Origin: Gammaproteobacteria bacterium
Lineage (GTDB): Bacteria > Pseudomonadota > Gammaproteobacteria > UBA6429 > Thiohalophilaceae
DNA length: 13,714 bases
Direction: 5' to 3'
Assembly (NCBI GenBank): GCA_024639445.1
Contig: JAHEIJ010000030.1
Coordinates: 1-13,714 of the forward strand
Shown piece after piece: positions 7,891 through 13,714 of the stretch. The notes under the pieces were generated by a model. That model saw only the letters and a program-made list of their open reading frames with translations. It did no database searches and had not been told where the DNA came from. Every line of letters starts with the position of its first letter. The stretch's first letter is position 1. Made by a program: the position numbers and the translations under genes.

Positions 7891-9456
7891 TCAATGGCGG
7901 AAATGTCGCATACCGGTAAACACCATGGCAATATTGTGCTCATCGGCGGCCACGATGACTTCCTCATCGCGCATGGATCCACCGGGTTGAATCACGGCGG
8001 TAATAGCGTTTTCCGCTGCCTGGTCCAGACCATCGCGGAAAGGAAAAAAGGCATCACTGGCCATGACTGAGCCTTTGACTTCCAGGCCGGCATGTTCAGC
8101 TTTGATACCGGCGATACGAGCGGAATTAACTCGGCTCATTTGTCCGGCGCCAACGCCAATGGTCATATGGTCCTTGCCGTAGACAATGGCGTTGGATTTA
8201 ACATACTTGGCCACTTTCCAGCTAAACAACAAATCCGCCATTTCCTGCTCTGAAGGTTCGCGTTGGGTCACGACCTTGAGTTCCTGGTGCAGGAGTAAAT
8301 CGGCATCCTGGACCAGTAAGCCGCCATTAACGCGCTTGAAGTCCAAGCGTTGATTGGCTTCTTTAGTCCATTCGCCACATTCCAGCAGGCGTACATTCTT
8401 TTTGCTCTTGATCACCTCTACAGCATCCGCATTTACCCTGGGAGCTATAATGACCTCTACAAACTGGCGATCCACAATCGCTTCAGCCGTCTTGGCGTCA
8501 AGCGCCTGGTTGAAAGCAATTATGCCGCCGAAGGCGGACTCGGGATCGGTGGAATAAGCTCGGTTGTAGGCATCCAGCAAGTTGCTGCCCAGTGCGACAC
8601 CACAGGGGTTGGCATGCTTGACGATGACACAGGCAGGGCTTTCATAAAATTGTTTAACACATTCCAGCGCGGCATCCGTATCGCCGATGTTGTTATAGGA
8701 CAGCTCCTTGCCCTGGAGCTGTTGCGCAGTGGCAACACTGGCTTCTGTCGTGTTCGCCTCCACATAGAAGGCCGCGCTTTGATGTGGATTCTCGCCATAG
8801 CGCATTTCCTGGGCCTTGATGAACTGGCTATTGAAAGTCCGCGGCAGAACGGTTTTGCTACCATTGGGTTTAATTGTTCCCAGGTAGTTGGCAATAGCCC
8901 CATCATACTTGGCCGTATGCTCAAATGTTTTCACCGCTAAATCGAAGCGGCTTGCCTCACTGACAGCGCCAGCATTGTTCGCCATTTCAGCCAGGACCCG
9001 GTCGTAATCAGCCGCATCCACGACGACAGTGACAGCAGCGTGATTCTTGGCGGCGGCGCGCAACATGGTCGGCCCACCGATGTCGATATTCTCTATTGCC
9101 GTTGGGAGATCACAGTCCGGCTTGGCAATGGCCTGTTCAAAGGGATAGAGGTTCACCACCACCATATCGATGGGCGGAATATCATATTCCGCCATGACTG
9201 CGTCATCCATGCCACGGCGTCCCAACAGGCCACCATGGATTTTGGGATGCAGGGTTTTTACACGGCCGTCCATCATTTCCGGGAAGCCGGTATAACTTGA
9301 GACTTCTACCACGGGAATCCCCTTGTCCGCCAGCAGTTTAGCCGTTCCGCCGGTGGAAAGAATTTCCACGCCAAACTGGTCATGCAGTTGTTTGGCGAAA
9401 TCGGCAATGCCGGTTTTATCGGAGACGCTGATCAAGGCGCGGGTGATGTTAGCCAT
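7891..9456 (-). CDS. purH: Bifunctional AICAR formyltransferase / IMP cyclohydrolase
   Basis: The 521-residue protein catalyses the last two steps of de novo purine synthesis: formylation of AICAR by 10-formyl-tetrahydrofolate, then ring closure to IMP, in the cytosol. The N-terminal cyclohydrolase domain (about 1-195, MGS-like fold) shows SVSDKTG, LSTGGTAK, and the strongly conserved EMMDGRVKTLHPKIHGG. The transformylase domain follows from about 205, with MRYGENPHQ, the catalytic Lys280-His281 in VKHANPCG, ESAFGG, and the C-terminal FPFRDGLD and IQPGGSMRDEEVI. Length agrees with E. coli (529). The ATG at 9456 is preceded by AAAAAGG about 9 bases upstream. It lies 97 bases after fis, with its own promoter and terminator. 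In many relatives purD follows; here it does not. All key residues I can check are intact. Confidence 0.98.
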   Translation of the reverse strand: MANITRALISVSDKTGIADFAKQLHDQFGVEILSTGGTAKLLADKGIPVVEVSSYTGFPEMMDGRVKTLHPKIHGGLLGRRGMDDAVMAEYDIPPIDMVVVNLYPFEQAIAKPDCDLPTAIENIDIGGPTMLRAAAKNHAAVTVVVDAADYDRVLAEMANNAGAVSEASRFDLAVKTFEHTAKYDGAIANYLGTIKPNGSKTVLPRTFNSQFIKAQEMRYGENPHQSAAFYVEANTTEASVATAQQLQGKELSYNNIGDTDAALECVKQFYESPACVIVKHANPCGVALGSNLLDAYNRAYSTDPESAFGGIIAFNQALDAKTAEAIVDRQFVEVIIAPRVNADAVEVIKSKKNVRLLECGEWTKEANQRLDFKRVNGGLLVQDADLLLHQELKVVTQREPSEQEMADLLFSWKVAKYVKSNAIVYGKDHMTIGVGAGQMSRVNSARIAGIKAEHAGLEVKGSVMASDAFFPFRDGLDQAAENAITAVIQPGGSMRDEEVIVAADEHNIAMVFTGMRHFRH

Positions 9457-9489
9457 GGGTTAGCCTTTTTGTGAGTCAAACAGCGAGGG

Positions 9490-9505
9490 CGGGGTTTATA
9501 CCCCG
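9490..9505. repeat. Perfect inverted repeat enclosing the purH -10 box
   Basis: CGGGGT and ACCCCG flank a 4-base centre, giving a perfect 6-bp stem. The -10 box of the purH promoter sits inside it. It is followed by GC-rich sequence without a T tract, so it is not an intrinsic terminator for fis. It may be an operator, or a coincidence of a GC-rich discriminator with a G run in the spacer. Confidence 0.5.
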
Positions 9506-9522
9506 GAATCTGTTGTTGCCAA
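9495..9522 (-). promoter_or_regulatory. purH: Sigma70-type promoter of purH
   Basis: On the minus strand TTGGCA (9517-9522, 5 of 6) and TATAAA (9495-9500, 5 of 6) are 16 bases apart, with an A/T-rich stretch just upstream. Transcription would begin near 9488, about 30 bases before the purH ATG. The bases directly after the -10 box are CCCCGCCC, a GC-rich discriminator of the kind seen in promoters that are shut down by ppGpp. No PurR-type box (ACGCAAACG...) is visible. Confidence 0.65.
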
Positions 9523-9553
9523 TTTAAAAATCCGGAAAGAGTTTGTTTACATG

Positions 9554-9850
9554 TCAGTCATGCAATCCATACAGTTTTAATTTCTTGCGCAGGGTTCCGC
9601 GATTGATACCGAGCAGTTCCGAGGCCTTGCTTTGGTTACCACCGGTATATTCCAGTACGCTGCGGAACAGGGGTTCTTCGACTTCCTCCATCACCATTTT
9701 GTAGAGTTCCCCGGCAGGATGACCATCCAGATGTTCGAAATAACTGCTGATGGCATCTTCCACACACTCCCGCAAGGTTTGGCTACTCGCCTCAGCTTCA
9801 GACTCGGTGATTGTTGTTATGACTGAGTCAACACGTAGCGCTTCGCTCAT
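9554..9850 (-). CDS. fis: Nucleoid-associated DNA-binding protein Fis
   Basis: A 98-residue protein, the same length as E. coli Fis. The C-terminal helix-turn-helix at about 74-93 (QSKASELLGINRGTLRKKLK) is the conserved DNA-binding unit, and residues about 25-70 form the dimerisation helices (LRECVEDAI, ELYKMVMEEVEEPLF). The N-terminal 20 residues differ from the enteric protein, as expected for a mobile arm. Fis dimers bend DNA and regulate rRNA genes, recombination and growth-phase transcription. The ATG overlaps the dusB stop (ATGA), with a strong GGGAGGAA upstream. The dusB-fis pairing is widely conserved in gammaproteobacteria, where fis is normally transcribed from the dusB promoter. 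Confidence 0.97.
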   Translation of the reverse strand: MSEALRVDSVITTITESEAEASSQTLRECVEDAISSYFEHLDGHPAGELYKMVMEEVEEPLFRSVLEYTGGNQSKASELLGINRGTLRKKLKLYGLHD

Positions 9851-10833
9851 GCTGCCATTTCCTCCCTTATTATTAGTTTTTCAAAAAAAGCGTGCGTCAT
9901 ATCAAGTTGATCTTCAATGGTGTCAACTCGGTTCACTGCCTGGCGAAACGCGGCGCCATGTGATTGGCCCTTGCTGTACCAGCTGATGTGTTTGCGTGCC
10001 ACGCGCACACCGGTGTATTCCCCGTAGAAGTCATACAGGTTCTGCAAATGATTCAGCAGGATGTTGCGTACCTCGGCCACTTCCGGTTCCGGTAATTTCT
10101 CACCGGTTTGCAGGTAGTGATCGATTTCCCTGAAGATCCAGGGACGGCCCTGTGCCGCACGGCCGATCATCACGGCATCGGCACCCGTGTAATCGAGTAC
10201 GAACCTGGCCTTTTCCGGTGTACTGATATCGCCATTGGCAATAACCGGGATGGAGAGCCGTTGTTTTACCGCCGCAATGGTGTCGTATTCCGCCTCACCT
10301 TTATATTGATCCGCACGGGTACGACCATGAATGGCCAGGGCCTGGATGCCCGCCGTTTCCGCAATGCGCCCGATCTGCACTGCGTTGCGATTGTCCCGGT
10401 CCCAGCCGGTACGGATTTTCAATGTCACCGGCACGTCAACGGCATTCACCACGGCCTCGACAATCCGGCCCACCAGGCTTTCATCGCGTAGCAGGGCGGA
10501 ACCTGCCAGGACATTACAGACTTTCTTTGCCGGGCAGCCCATATTGATATCGATGATCTGGGCACCCTGGTCGGCATTAAATTTTGCCGCCTCGGCCATC
10601 ATGGCGGGCTCGGTTCCCATGATCTGCACGGACTTGGGTTCAATTTCGCCGGCATGACTGGCACGGCGCTGGGTTTTCTTGCTGCCCCAGAGCAGGGAAT
10701 TGGATGAAACCATTTCTGACACGGCCATGCCCGCGCCCAGCTGCTTGCAGAGCTGACGAAAGGGGAGATCCGTGACACCCGCCATAGGCGCTAGGATCAA
10801 CCGATTGTTGAGCTGATATGGTCCGATTTGCAT
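9847..10833 (-). CDS. dusB: tRNA-dihydrouridine synthase B
   Basis: A 328-residue flavoenzyme of the Dus family (E. coli DusB has 321) that reduces uridine to dihydrouridine in tRNA using FMN and NADPH; E. coli DusB acts at position 17. Visible motifs are the FMN-binding start LAPMAGVTDLPFR (14-26), DINMGCPAKKVC with the catalytic Cys100, VTLKIRTGWD, the IHGRTR block, VIANGDI and GADAVMIGRAAQGRPWIF. The C-terminal helical domain (about 245-328) recognises tRNA. It is the first gene of the dusB-fis pair and overlaps fis by 4 bases. The 136-base gap upstream separates it from the zinc-ribbon gene and must hold the promoter, but I see no strong -35/-10 pair; a small hairpin (CGACC/GGTCG, 10871-10884) lies there. 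Confidence 0.97.
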   Translation of the reverse strand: MQIGPYQLNNRLILAPMAGVTDLPFRQLCKQLGAGMAVSEMVSSNSLLWGSKKTQRRASHAGEIEPKSVQIMGTEPAMMAEAAKFNADQGAQIIDINMGCPAKKVCNVLAGSALLRDESLVGRIVEAVVNAVDVPVTLKIRTGWDRDNRNAVQIGRIAETAGIQALAIHGRTRADQYKGEAEYDTIAAVKQRLSIPVIANGDISTPEKARFVLDYTGADAVMIGRAAQGRPWIFREIDHYLQTGEKLPEPEVAEVRNILLNHLQNLYDFYGEYTGVRVARKHISWYSKGQSHGAAFRQAVNRVDTIEDQLDMTHAFFEKLIIREEMAA

Positions 10834-10969
10834 GGGTACTACATTGTTATCGTTGCCGCGGTCCAGGGGGCGACCTGCGGGTCGATAATGATACTCGCTC
10901 TTGTACAGTCATAAAAGCGATGGAGTGATGAAAAAGAACTTGCTAAATGGAGCGGGTTTTGCTTGTCGT

Positions 10970-12448
10970 TTACTGAAAGGTGAATTCAAAGTTGACAGCA
11001 TCTTTTCCTGGATCAACGACTTCAAGTGCGATCTGCACCGGTTTACCCGATGACATCAGAAGAAACGGGCTATTCAGCCGTCCCAGATATTCTGCAGGCT
11101 TAAATTGTCGCTGTGCCACTATGGCCCCACTCAAATCCGACAGGGTAACCGTGATATCAGGGTAAGCCTGTTTGAAGGAAGCGCGGTTTATAAAGGTGGC
11201 GCTGATCAAGAGGGCATTGTCGACCTTGGGATGTAGCCGAATATCGCGACTCACCAGCTTGATTTGGTTGACATCCCTGGGCCCGGAATAGACACAGGGG
11301 ACTGAGGTACAGAATTTCTCCACCATGGATTGCAAGGCAGGAACCTTATCAACCAGTTGACTGCTGCGAAAGAAGGCCAACTGGCCTAACAGCACAGCAC
11401 TGAATATAAGAATGGCCAGCATTCCGAATATCAGCTTTATCGGATTACGCGGTTTTTCTTCCACCAGCAGGGAGTCACGCAAATGGAATGGAATGTTGTC
11501 TGTATGCACCGGCCTGGTGGTAGTGGTCGGTTGCCTGGCTGTGGTCAGAATATCATCTACTGCTCCCATGTCGGGTTTGACTTCAGGTTTTGCTGGCTCA
11601 GTGGCAGGGGGAAAAATAGGTTCAGGTGGAGTTGGTTCGGGTACAGTTTGTTCAGGCGCAGATTCAGAACTTATTGGTTCCAGTGCCAGGTCGGAGTCTA
11701 GGTTTGCGAGAAAAGCCTTTTTAAACTCATCATCGGTTCGGGATGTTGGAGACTGAAAAGGTTCTTCAGGTTCATCCACTTCAGGCTTTAGTCCAGACTT
11801 AAAGTCCACATTCATTTCCTTTTCCAAGTGGAAGGGATCAGTCTTGGCGGGCTCCTCAATCGCCTCTGATAACTGGGCATTCACCTCAGCAATAAATTGA
11901 TCAATGTCCTGTTGCTCTTCAGGCATTTCATTATCAACGAACTCATAACGTGATGGTGTTTCGCTGGTCGGTTTTTCCGTTTGAATATCTGTTTCAGGGA
12001 GGACGGGTGTTTCTTCCTCTGCATCGAATTCATAGTCATCCATGTCGAGGTTGAGAGTTACGTCGTCATCTGACTCATCATCCTCAAGCCATTCATCGGA
12101 TTCCACGACGACAAAATCATCGGCTTGCTCTTTCGGTTCCTCAAGCCAGGCTTTCTCTTCCGTGGTGCTATCCGGGATCGAATTCAGGTCAAACAGATCA
12201 AAGTCAGCAGCCGCGCTTTTGGCTAAGTCCTTCTCAGCTTCAGGTTGCAAAGGGGAAACTGTCGAAGGAATGGGTTGGGTGGCCGTTGGAGAGGGTTTGG
12301 ATTCACTGGCAGAAATGTTTTCCCGTAAGTTTTCCTTGCCGTTGAAGATCTCCTGGCAATGGCCACAGCGTACCTTGCCCTGGGCGACATCAAGTTGAGC
12401 CTTGGTAATACGAAAACAGGTTTGGCAATGGGGGCAGCAGGTGTACAT
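10970..12448 (-). CDS. Zinc-ribbon (MJ0042-type) and DUF3426 membrane protein
   Basis: A 492-residue protein. Residues 1-37 are an MJ0042-type zinc ribbon with the pairs Cys5/Cys8 and Cys28/Cys31 (CPHC...CGHC). It carries two additional cysteines (Cys4, Cys11). A long, very acidic low-complexity linker (about 40-330) follows, with Asp/Glu runs at 118-147 and a Pro/Glu-rich stretch (about 263-290). A single transmembrane helix lies at about 337-359. The C-terminal DUF3426 domain (about 370-491) would be periplasmic; two cysteines (Cys380, Cys385) at its start could form a disulfide. The function of this family is unknown. The gene sits between prmA and dusB, a position where related proteins are common in gammaproteobacteria. 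The start at 12448 is supported by the zinc ribbon beginning at residue 1, although no clear ribosome site is visible. Confidence 0.9.
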   Translation of the reverse strand: MYTCCPHCQTCFRITKAQLDVAQGKVRCGHCQEIFNGKENLRENISASESKPSPTATQPIPSTVSPLQPEAEKDLAKSAAADFDLFDLNSIPDSTTEEKAWLEEPKEQADDFVVVESDEWLEDDESDDDVTLNLDMDDYEFDAEEETPVLPETDIQTEKPTSETPSRYEFVDNEMPEEQQDIDQFIAEVNAQLSEAIEEPAKTDPFHLEKEMNVDFKSGLKPEVDEPEEPFQSPTSRTDDEFKKAFLANLDSDLALEPISSESAPEQTVPEPTPPEPIFPPATEPAKPEVKPDMGAVDDILTTARQPTTTTRPVHTDNIPFHLRDSLLVEEKPRNPIKLIFGMLAILIFSAVLLGQLAFFRSSQLVDKVPALQSMVEKFCTSVPCVYSGPRDVNQIKLVSRDIRLHPKVDNALLISATFINRASFKQAYPDITVTLSDLSGAIVAQRQFKPAEYLGRLNSPFLLMSSGKPVQIALEVVDPGKDAVNFEFTFQ

Positions 12449-12484
12449 CTAAATAAGCGGCCAATAAATGAATGAGAGTAGTTC

Positions 12485-12512
12485 AGGCAGTATAAGAAGC
12501 CACTGCCTTTTT
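12485..12512. other. Hairpin between prmA and the zinc-ribbon gene, T tract on the plus strand
   Basis: AGGCAGT (12485-12491) and ACTGCCT (12502-12508) form a 7-bp stem with a 10-base loop. On the plus strand the stem is followed by TTTTT (12508-12512); on the minus strand, the coding direction, no T tract follows. It therefore resembles a terminator for antisense transcription, or a plain mRNA hairpin after prmA. No plus-strand gene precedes it. Confidence 0.4.
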
Positions 12513-12535
12513 CACAATCCGTTATTTCTGAATCT

Positions 12536-13414
12536 TTATCGCCGTCGGCCGGCGAGGCACACCCAGTCTTCCTGTTGGTCGACCAGTTGAATATCAAAGG
12601 CTGCCTGATATTGTTGCATAACCGGTTCCGCCTGTTCCGCAAGAATACCGGAAAGCACGATATGGCCTGCCGGTTCGACCAGCTCACTGAAACGGGGAAC
12701 GAGGCTTTGCAGCGGACCGGCAAGAATGTTGGCCAGTAATAATGGAACGGGCGATGAGCGGAAATCCGCAGGTAAACAAACGTCGATACAGTCGCTAACC
12801 TGATTCTTTTCCGCGTTGTCATGGGTGGCCAACAAGGCCTGGGGATCGGTGTCTACTCCACTGGCGTGACAGGCACCGAGTTTACAGGCGGCAATGGCCA
12901 GAATCCCAGAGCCGCAGCCATAGTCGATGACCTTCAAGCCTTGAGGTGCATGGGCGTCGAGCCAGCGCAGGCACATGGCGGTAGTCGGGTGAGTGCCGGT
13001 TCCAAAGGCCAGGCCCGGATCCAGCAAAATATTGACTGCCTGAGGCTCGGGTGGCGTGTAACCGGTAGGGCAGATCCATAGATGCTCACCGAAGCGCATG
13101 GGCTGGAAGTCATCCATCCAGGCGCGTACCCAGTCGCGATCCTCCAGCGGGTTCAAATGCCAGGCAGGAAGAGGATCAGGGGCAAGCTGTTGTTGCAGTG
13201 AAGCCAGCACAGCCGGAATATCGGTGTCAGCCGCAAACAGACCGATCACCCGGGTGGTGTTCCATAATGGCGTGGTACCGAGGGGCGGTTCAAACAGAGG
13301 CTGGTCGGCCGCGTCCTGCAACGTTACCGCACCCGCGCCGGCCTCATGTAACAACTCAGAGAGTTGCTCGGCACTGCCAGGGGTGGCCTCAAGTGCCAGT
13401 TGCAACCAGGGCAT
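12536..13414 (-). CDS. prmA: Ribosomal protein L11 methyltransferase
   Basis: A 292-residue protein (E. coli PrmA has 293) that methylates ribosomal protein L11 at several lysines and at the N-terminus with S-adenosylmethionine. The N-terminal substrate domain (about 1-95) begins with the typical PWLQLALEA. The linker carries RDWVRAWMDDFQPMRFG, and the catalytic domain shows the PrmA signature LDPGLAFGTGTHPTT (131-145), the SAM-binding motif I DYGCGSG (164-170), GVDTDP and ANILAGPL (228-235), which serves as the substrate motif. It lies 44 bases after accC, as in many gammaproteobacteria, and is separated from it by a strong hairpin. No clear ribosome site precedes the ATG at 13414, but the family N-terminus supports this start. 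Confidence 0.97.
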   Translation of the reverse strand: MPWLQLALEATPGSAEQLSELLHEAGAGAVTLQDAADQPLFEPPLGTTPLWNTTRVIGLFAADTDIPAVLASLQQQLAPDPLPAWHLNPLEDRDWVRAWMDDFQPMRFGEHLWICPTGYTPPEPQAVNILLDPGLAFGTGTHPTTAMCLRWLDAHAPQGLKVIDYGCGSGILAIAACKLGACHASGVDTDPQALLATHDNAEKNQVSDCIDVCLPADFRSSPVPLLLANILAGPLQSLVPRFSELVEPAGHIVLSGILAEQAEPVMQQYQAAFDIQLVDQQEDWVCLAGRRR

Positions 13415-13444
13415 GCGGTTTGGGTAAAGTCGGGAATTGGTGAT

Positions 13445-13475
13445 AACTGGAAGAGCGATTAACGCTCTTCCAGTT
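13445..13475 (-). other. Perfect 13-bp hairpin spanning the accC stop codon
   Basis: AACTGGAAGAGCG (13445-13457) is perfectly complementary to CGCTCTTCCAGTT (13463-13475), with a 5-base loop. In the accC mRNA the upstream arm encodes the last residues (Leu-Glu-Glu-Arg) and the TAA stop lies in the loop. No T tract follows on the coding strand, so it is not a standard intrinsic terminator; the plus strand reads TTTCTTTT after the stem. It could protect the accC 3' end or reduce read-through into prmA. Confidence 0.7.
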
Positions 13476-13714
13476 TCTTTTCCAGGTAATGAATGTTGGT
13501 GCCACCGGCCTGAAAACCGGAGTCGTTGATCAGTTCCTGTTGCAAAGGGATATTGGTTTTAATTCCTTCGATGACGATTTCGCTCAGGGCATTACGCATT
13601 CGCGCCATGGCGGTATGACGGTCTTCGCCATGGGTGATGAGTTTGCCAATCATGGAATCGTAATACGGTGGCACCCGGTAACCGTTATAGATATGGCTAT
13701 CAACCCTCACGCCC
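13459..13714 (-). CDS. accC: Biotin carboxylase subunit of acetyl-CoA carboxylase, C-terminal part (5' end outside window)
   Basis: The frame is open to the right edge, so only the last 85 or so residues are present. They match the C-terminus of AccC closely: VDSHIYNGYRVPPYYDSMIG, ARMRNALSE, EGIKTNIPLQ, GGTNIHYLEKKL. The enzyme uses ATP and bicarbonate to carboxylate the biotin on AccB in the first committed step of fatty acid synthesis. The Tyr-rich and Lys-containing PPYYDSMIGKL segment belongs to the C-domain that closes over the active site. An upstream accB is expected outside the window. The TAA stop lies in the loop of a perfect hairpin. Confidence 0.95.
   Translation of the reverse strand, partial: GVRVDSHIYNGYRVPPYYDSMIGKLITHGEDRHTAMARMRNALSEIVIEGIKTNIPLQQELINDSGFQAGGTNIHYLEKKLEER

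Noticed and set aside
7763..7990. Possible small plus-strand gene in the purH-efflux gap, with AGGAG just before its ATG
   Set aside because: It runs through the purH terminator hairpin and into the purH 3' end, and the ribosome site is too close to the ATG.
10871..10884. Small hairpin CGACC/GGTCG upstream of dusB considered as a terminator of the zinc-ribbon gene
   Set aside because: The stem is only 5 bp and no T tract follows, so it is not convincing as a terminator.

Overview
The window looks like a piece of a non-enteric gammaproteobacterial chromosome. The clearest sign is the minus-strand block accC - prmA - zinc-ribbon/DUF3426 gene - dusB - fis - purH, read from the right edge leftwards, which is a conserved gammaproteobacterial neighbourhood. 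Base composition is even and about half GC. I see no mobile element, CRISPR array, tRNA or rRNA. The exact genus cannot be read from this. Free-living gammaproteobacteria such as sulfur oxidisers would fit, but that is a guess.

Right half (about 7.8 to 13.7 kb, all minus strand): the C-terminus of biotin carboxylase (fatty acid synthesis), the ribosomal protein L11 methyltransferase, a membrane protein with an N-terminal zinc ribbon, then dusB and fis overlapping by 4 bases, then purH. purH has a good sigma70-type promoter in the short fis-purH gap and a strong intrinsic terminator 25 bases after its stop. purD, often found after purH, is not there.

Middle (about 3.5 to 7.8 kb, minus strand): a two-gene RND multidrug efflux operon, with a periplasmic adaptor and an AcrB-type pump overlapping by 4 bases. 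It has its own promoter candidate overlapped by small inverted repeats. No outer-membrane channel gene and no regulator gene are adjacent, so a TolC-type channel must come from elsewhere.

Left part (1 to 3.5 kb): a short divergent endonuclease V on the plus strand faces away from a minus-strand cluster of three membrane or envelope genes. These are a SleB-type cell wall hydrolase, a hemolysin III/PAQR membrane protein (TrhA), and an unusual fusion of an alpha/beta-hydrolase-like domain with a TlpA-type thioredoxin domain. At the left edge is the end of a small membrane-anchored protein on the plus strand.

Most of the window is ordinary housekeeping. The points most worth a second look are the hydrolase-thioredoxin fusion with an apparently degraded triad, the truncated endonuclease V subfamily, the perfect 13-bp hairpin that places the accC stop codon in its loop, and the inverted repeats sitting on the purH and efflux promoters. 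I did not find a clearly new multi-gene system.
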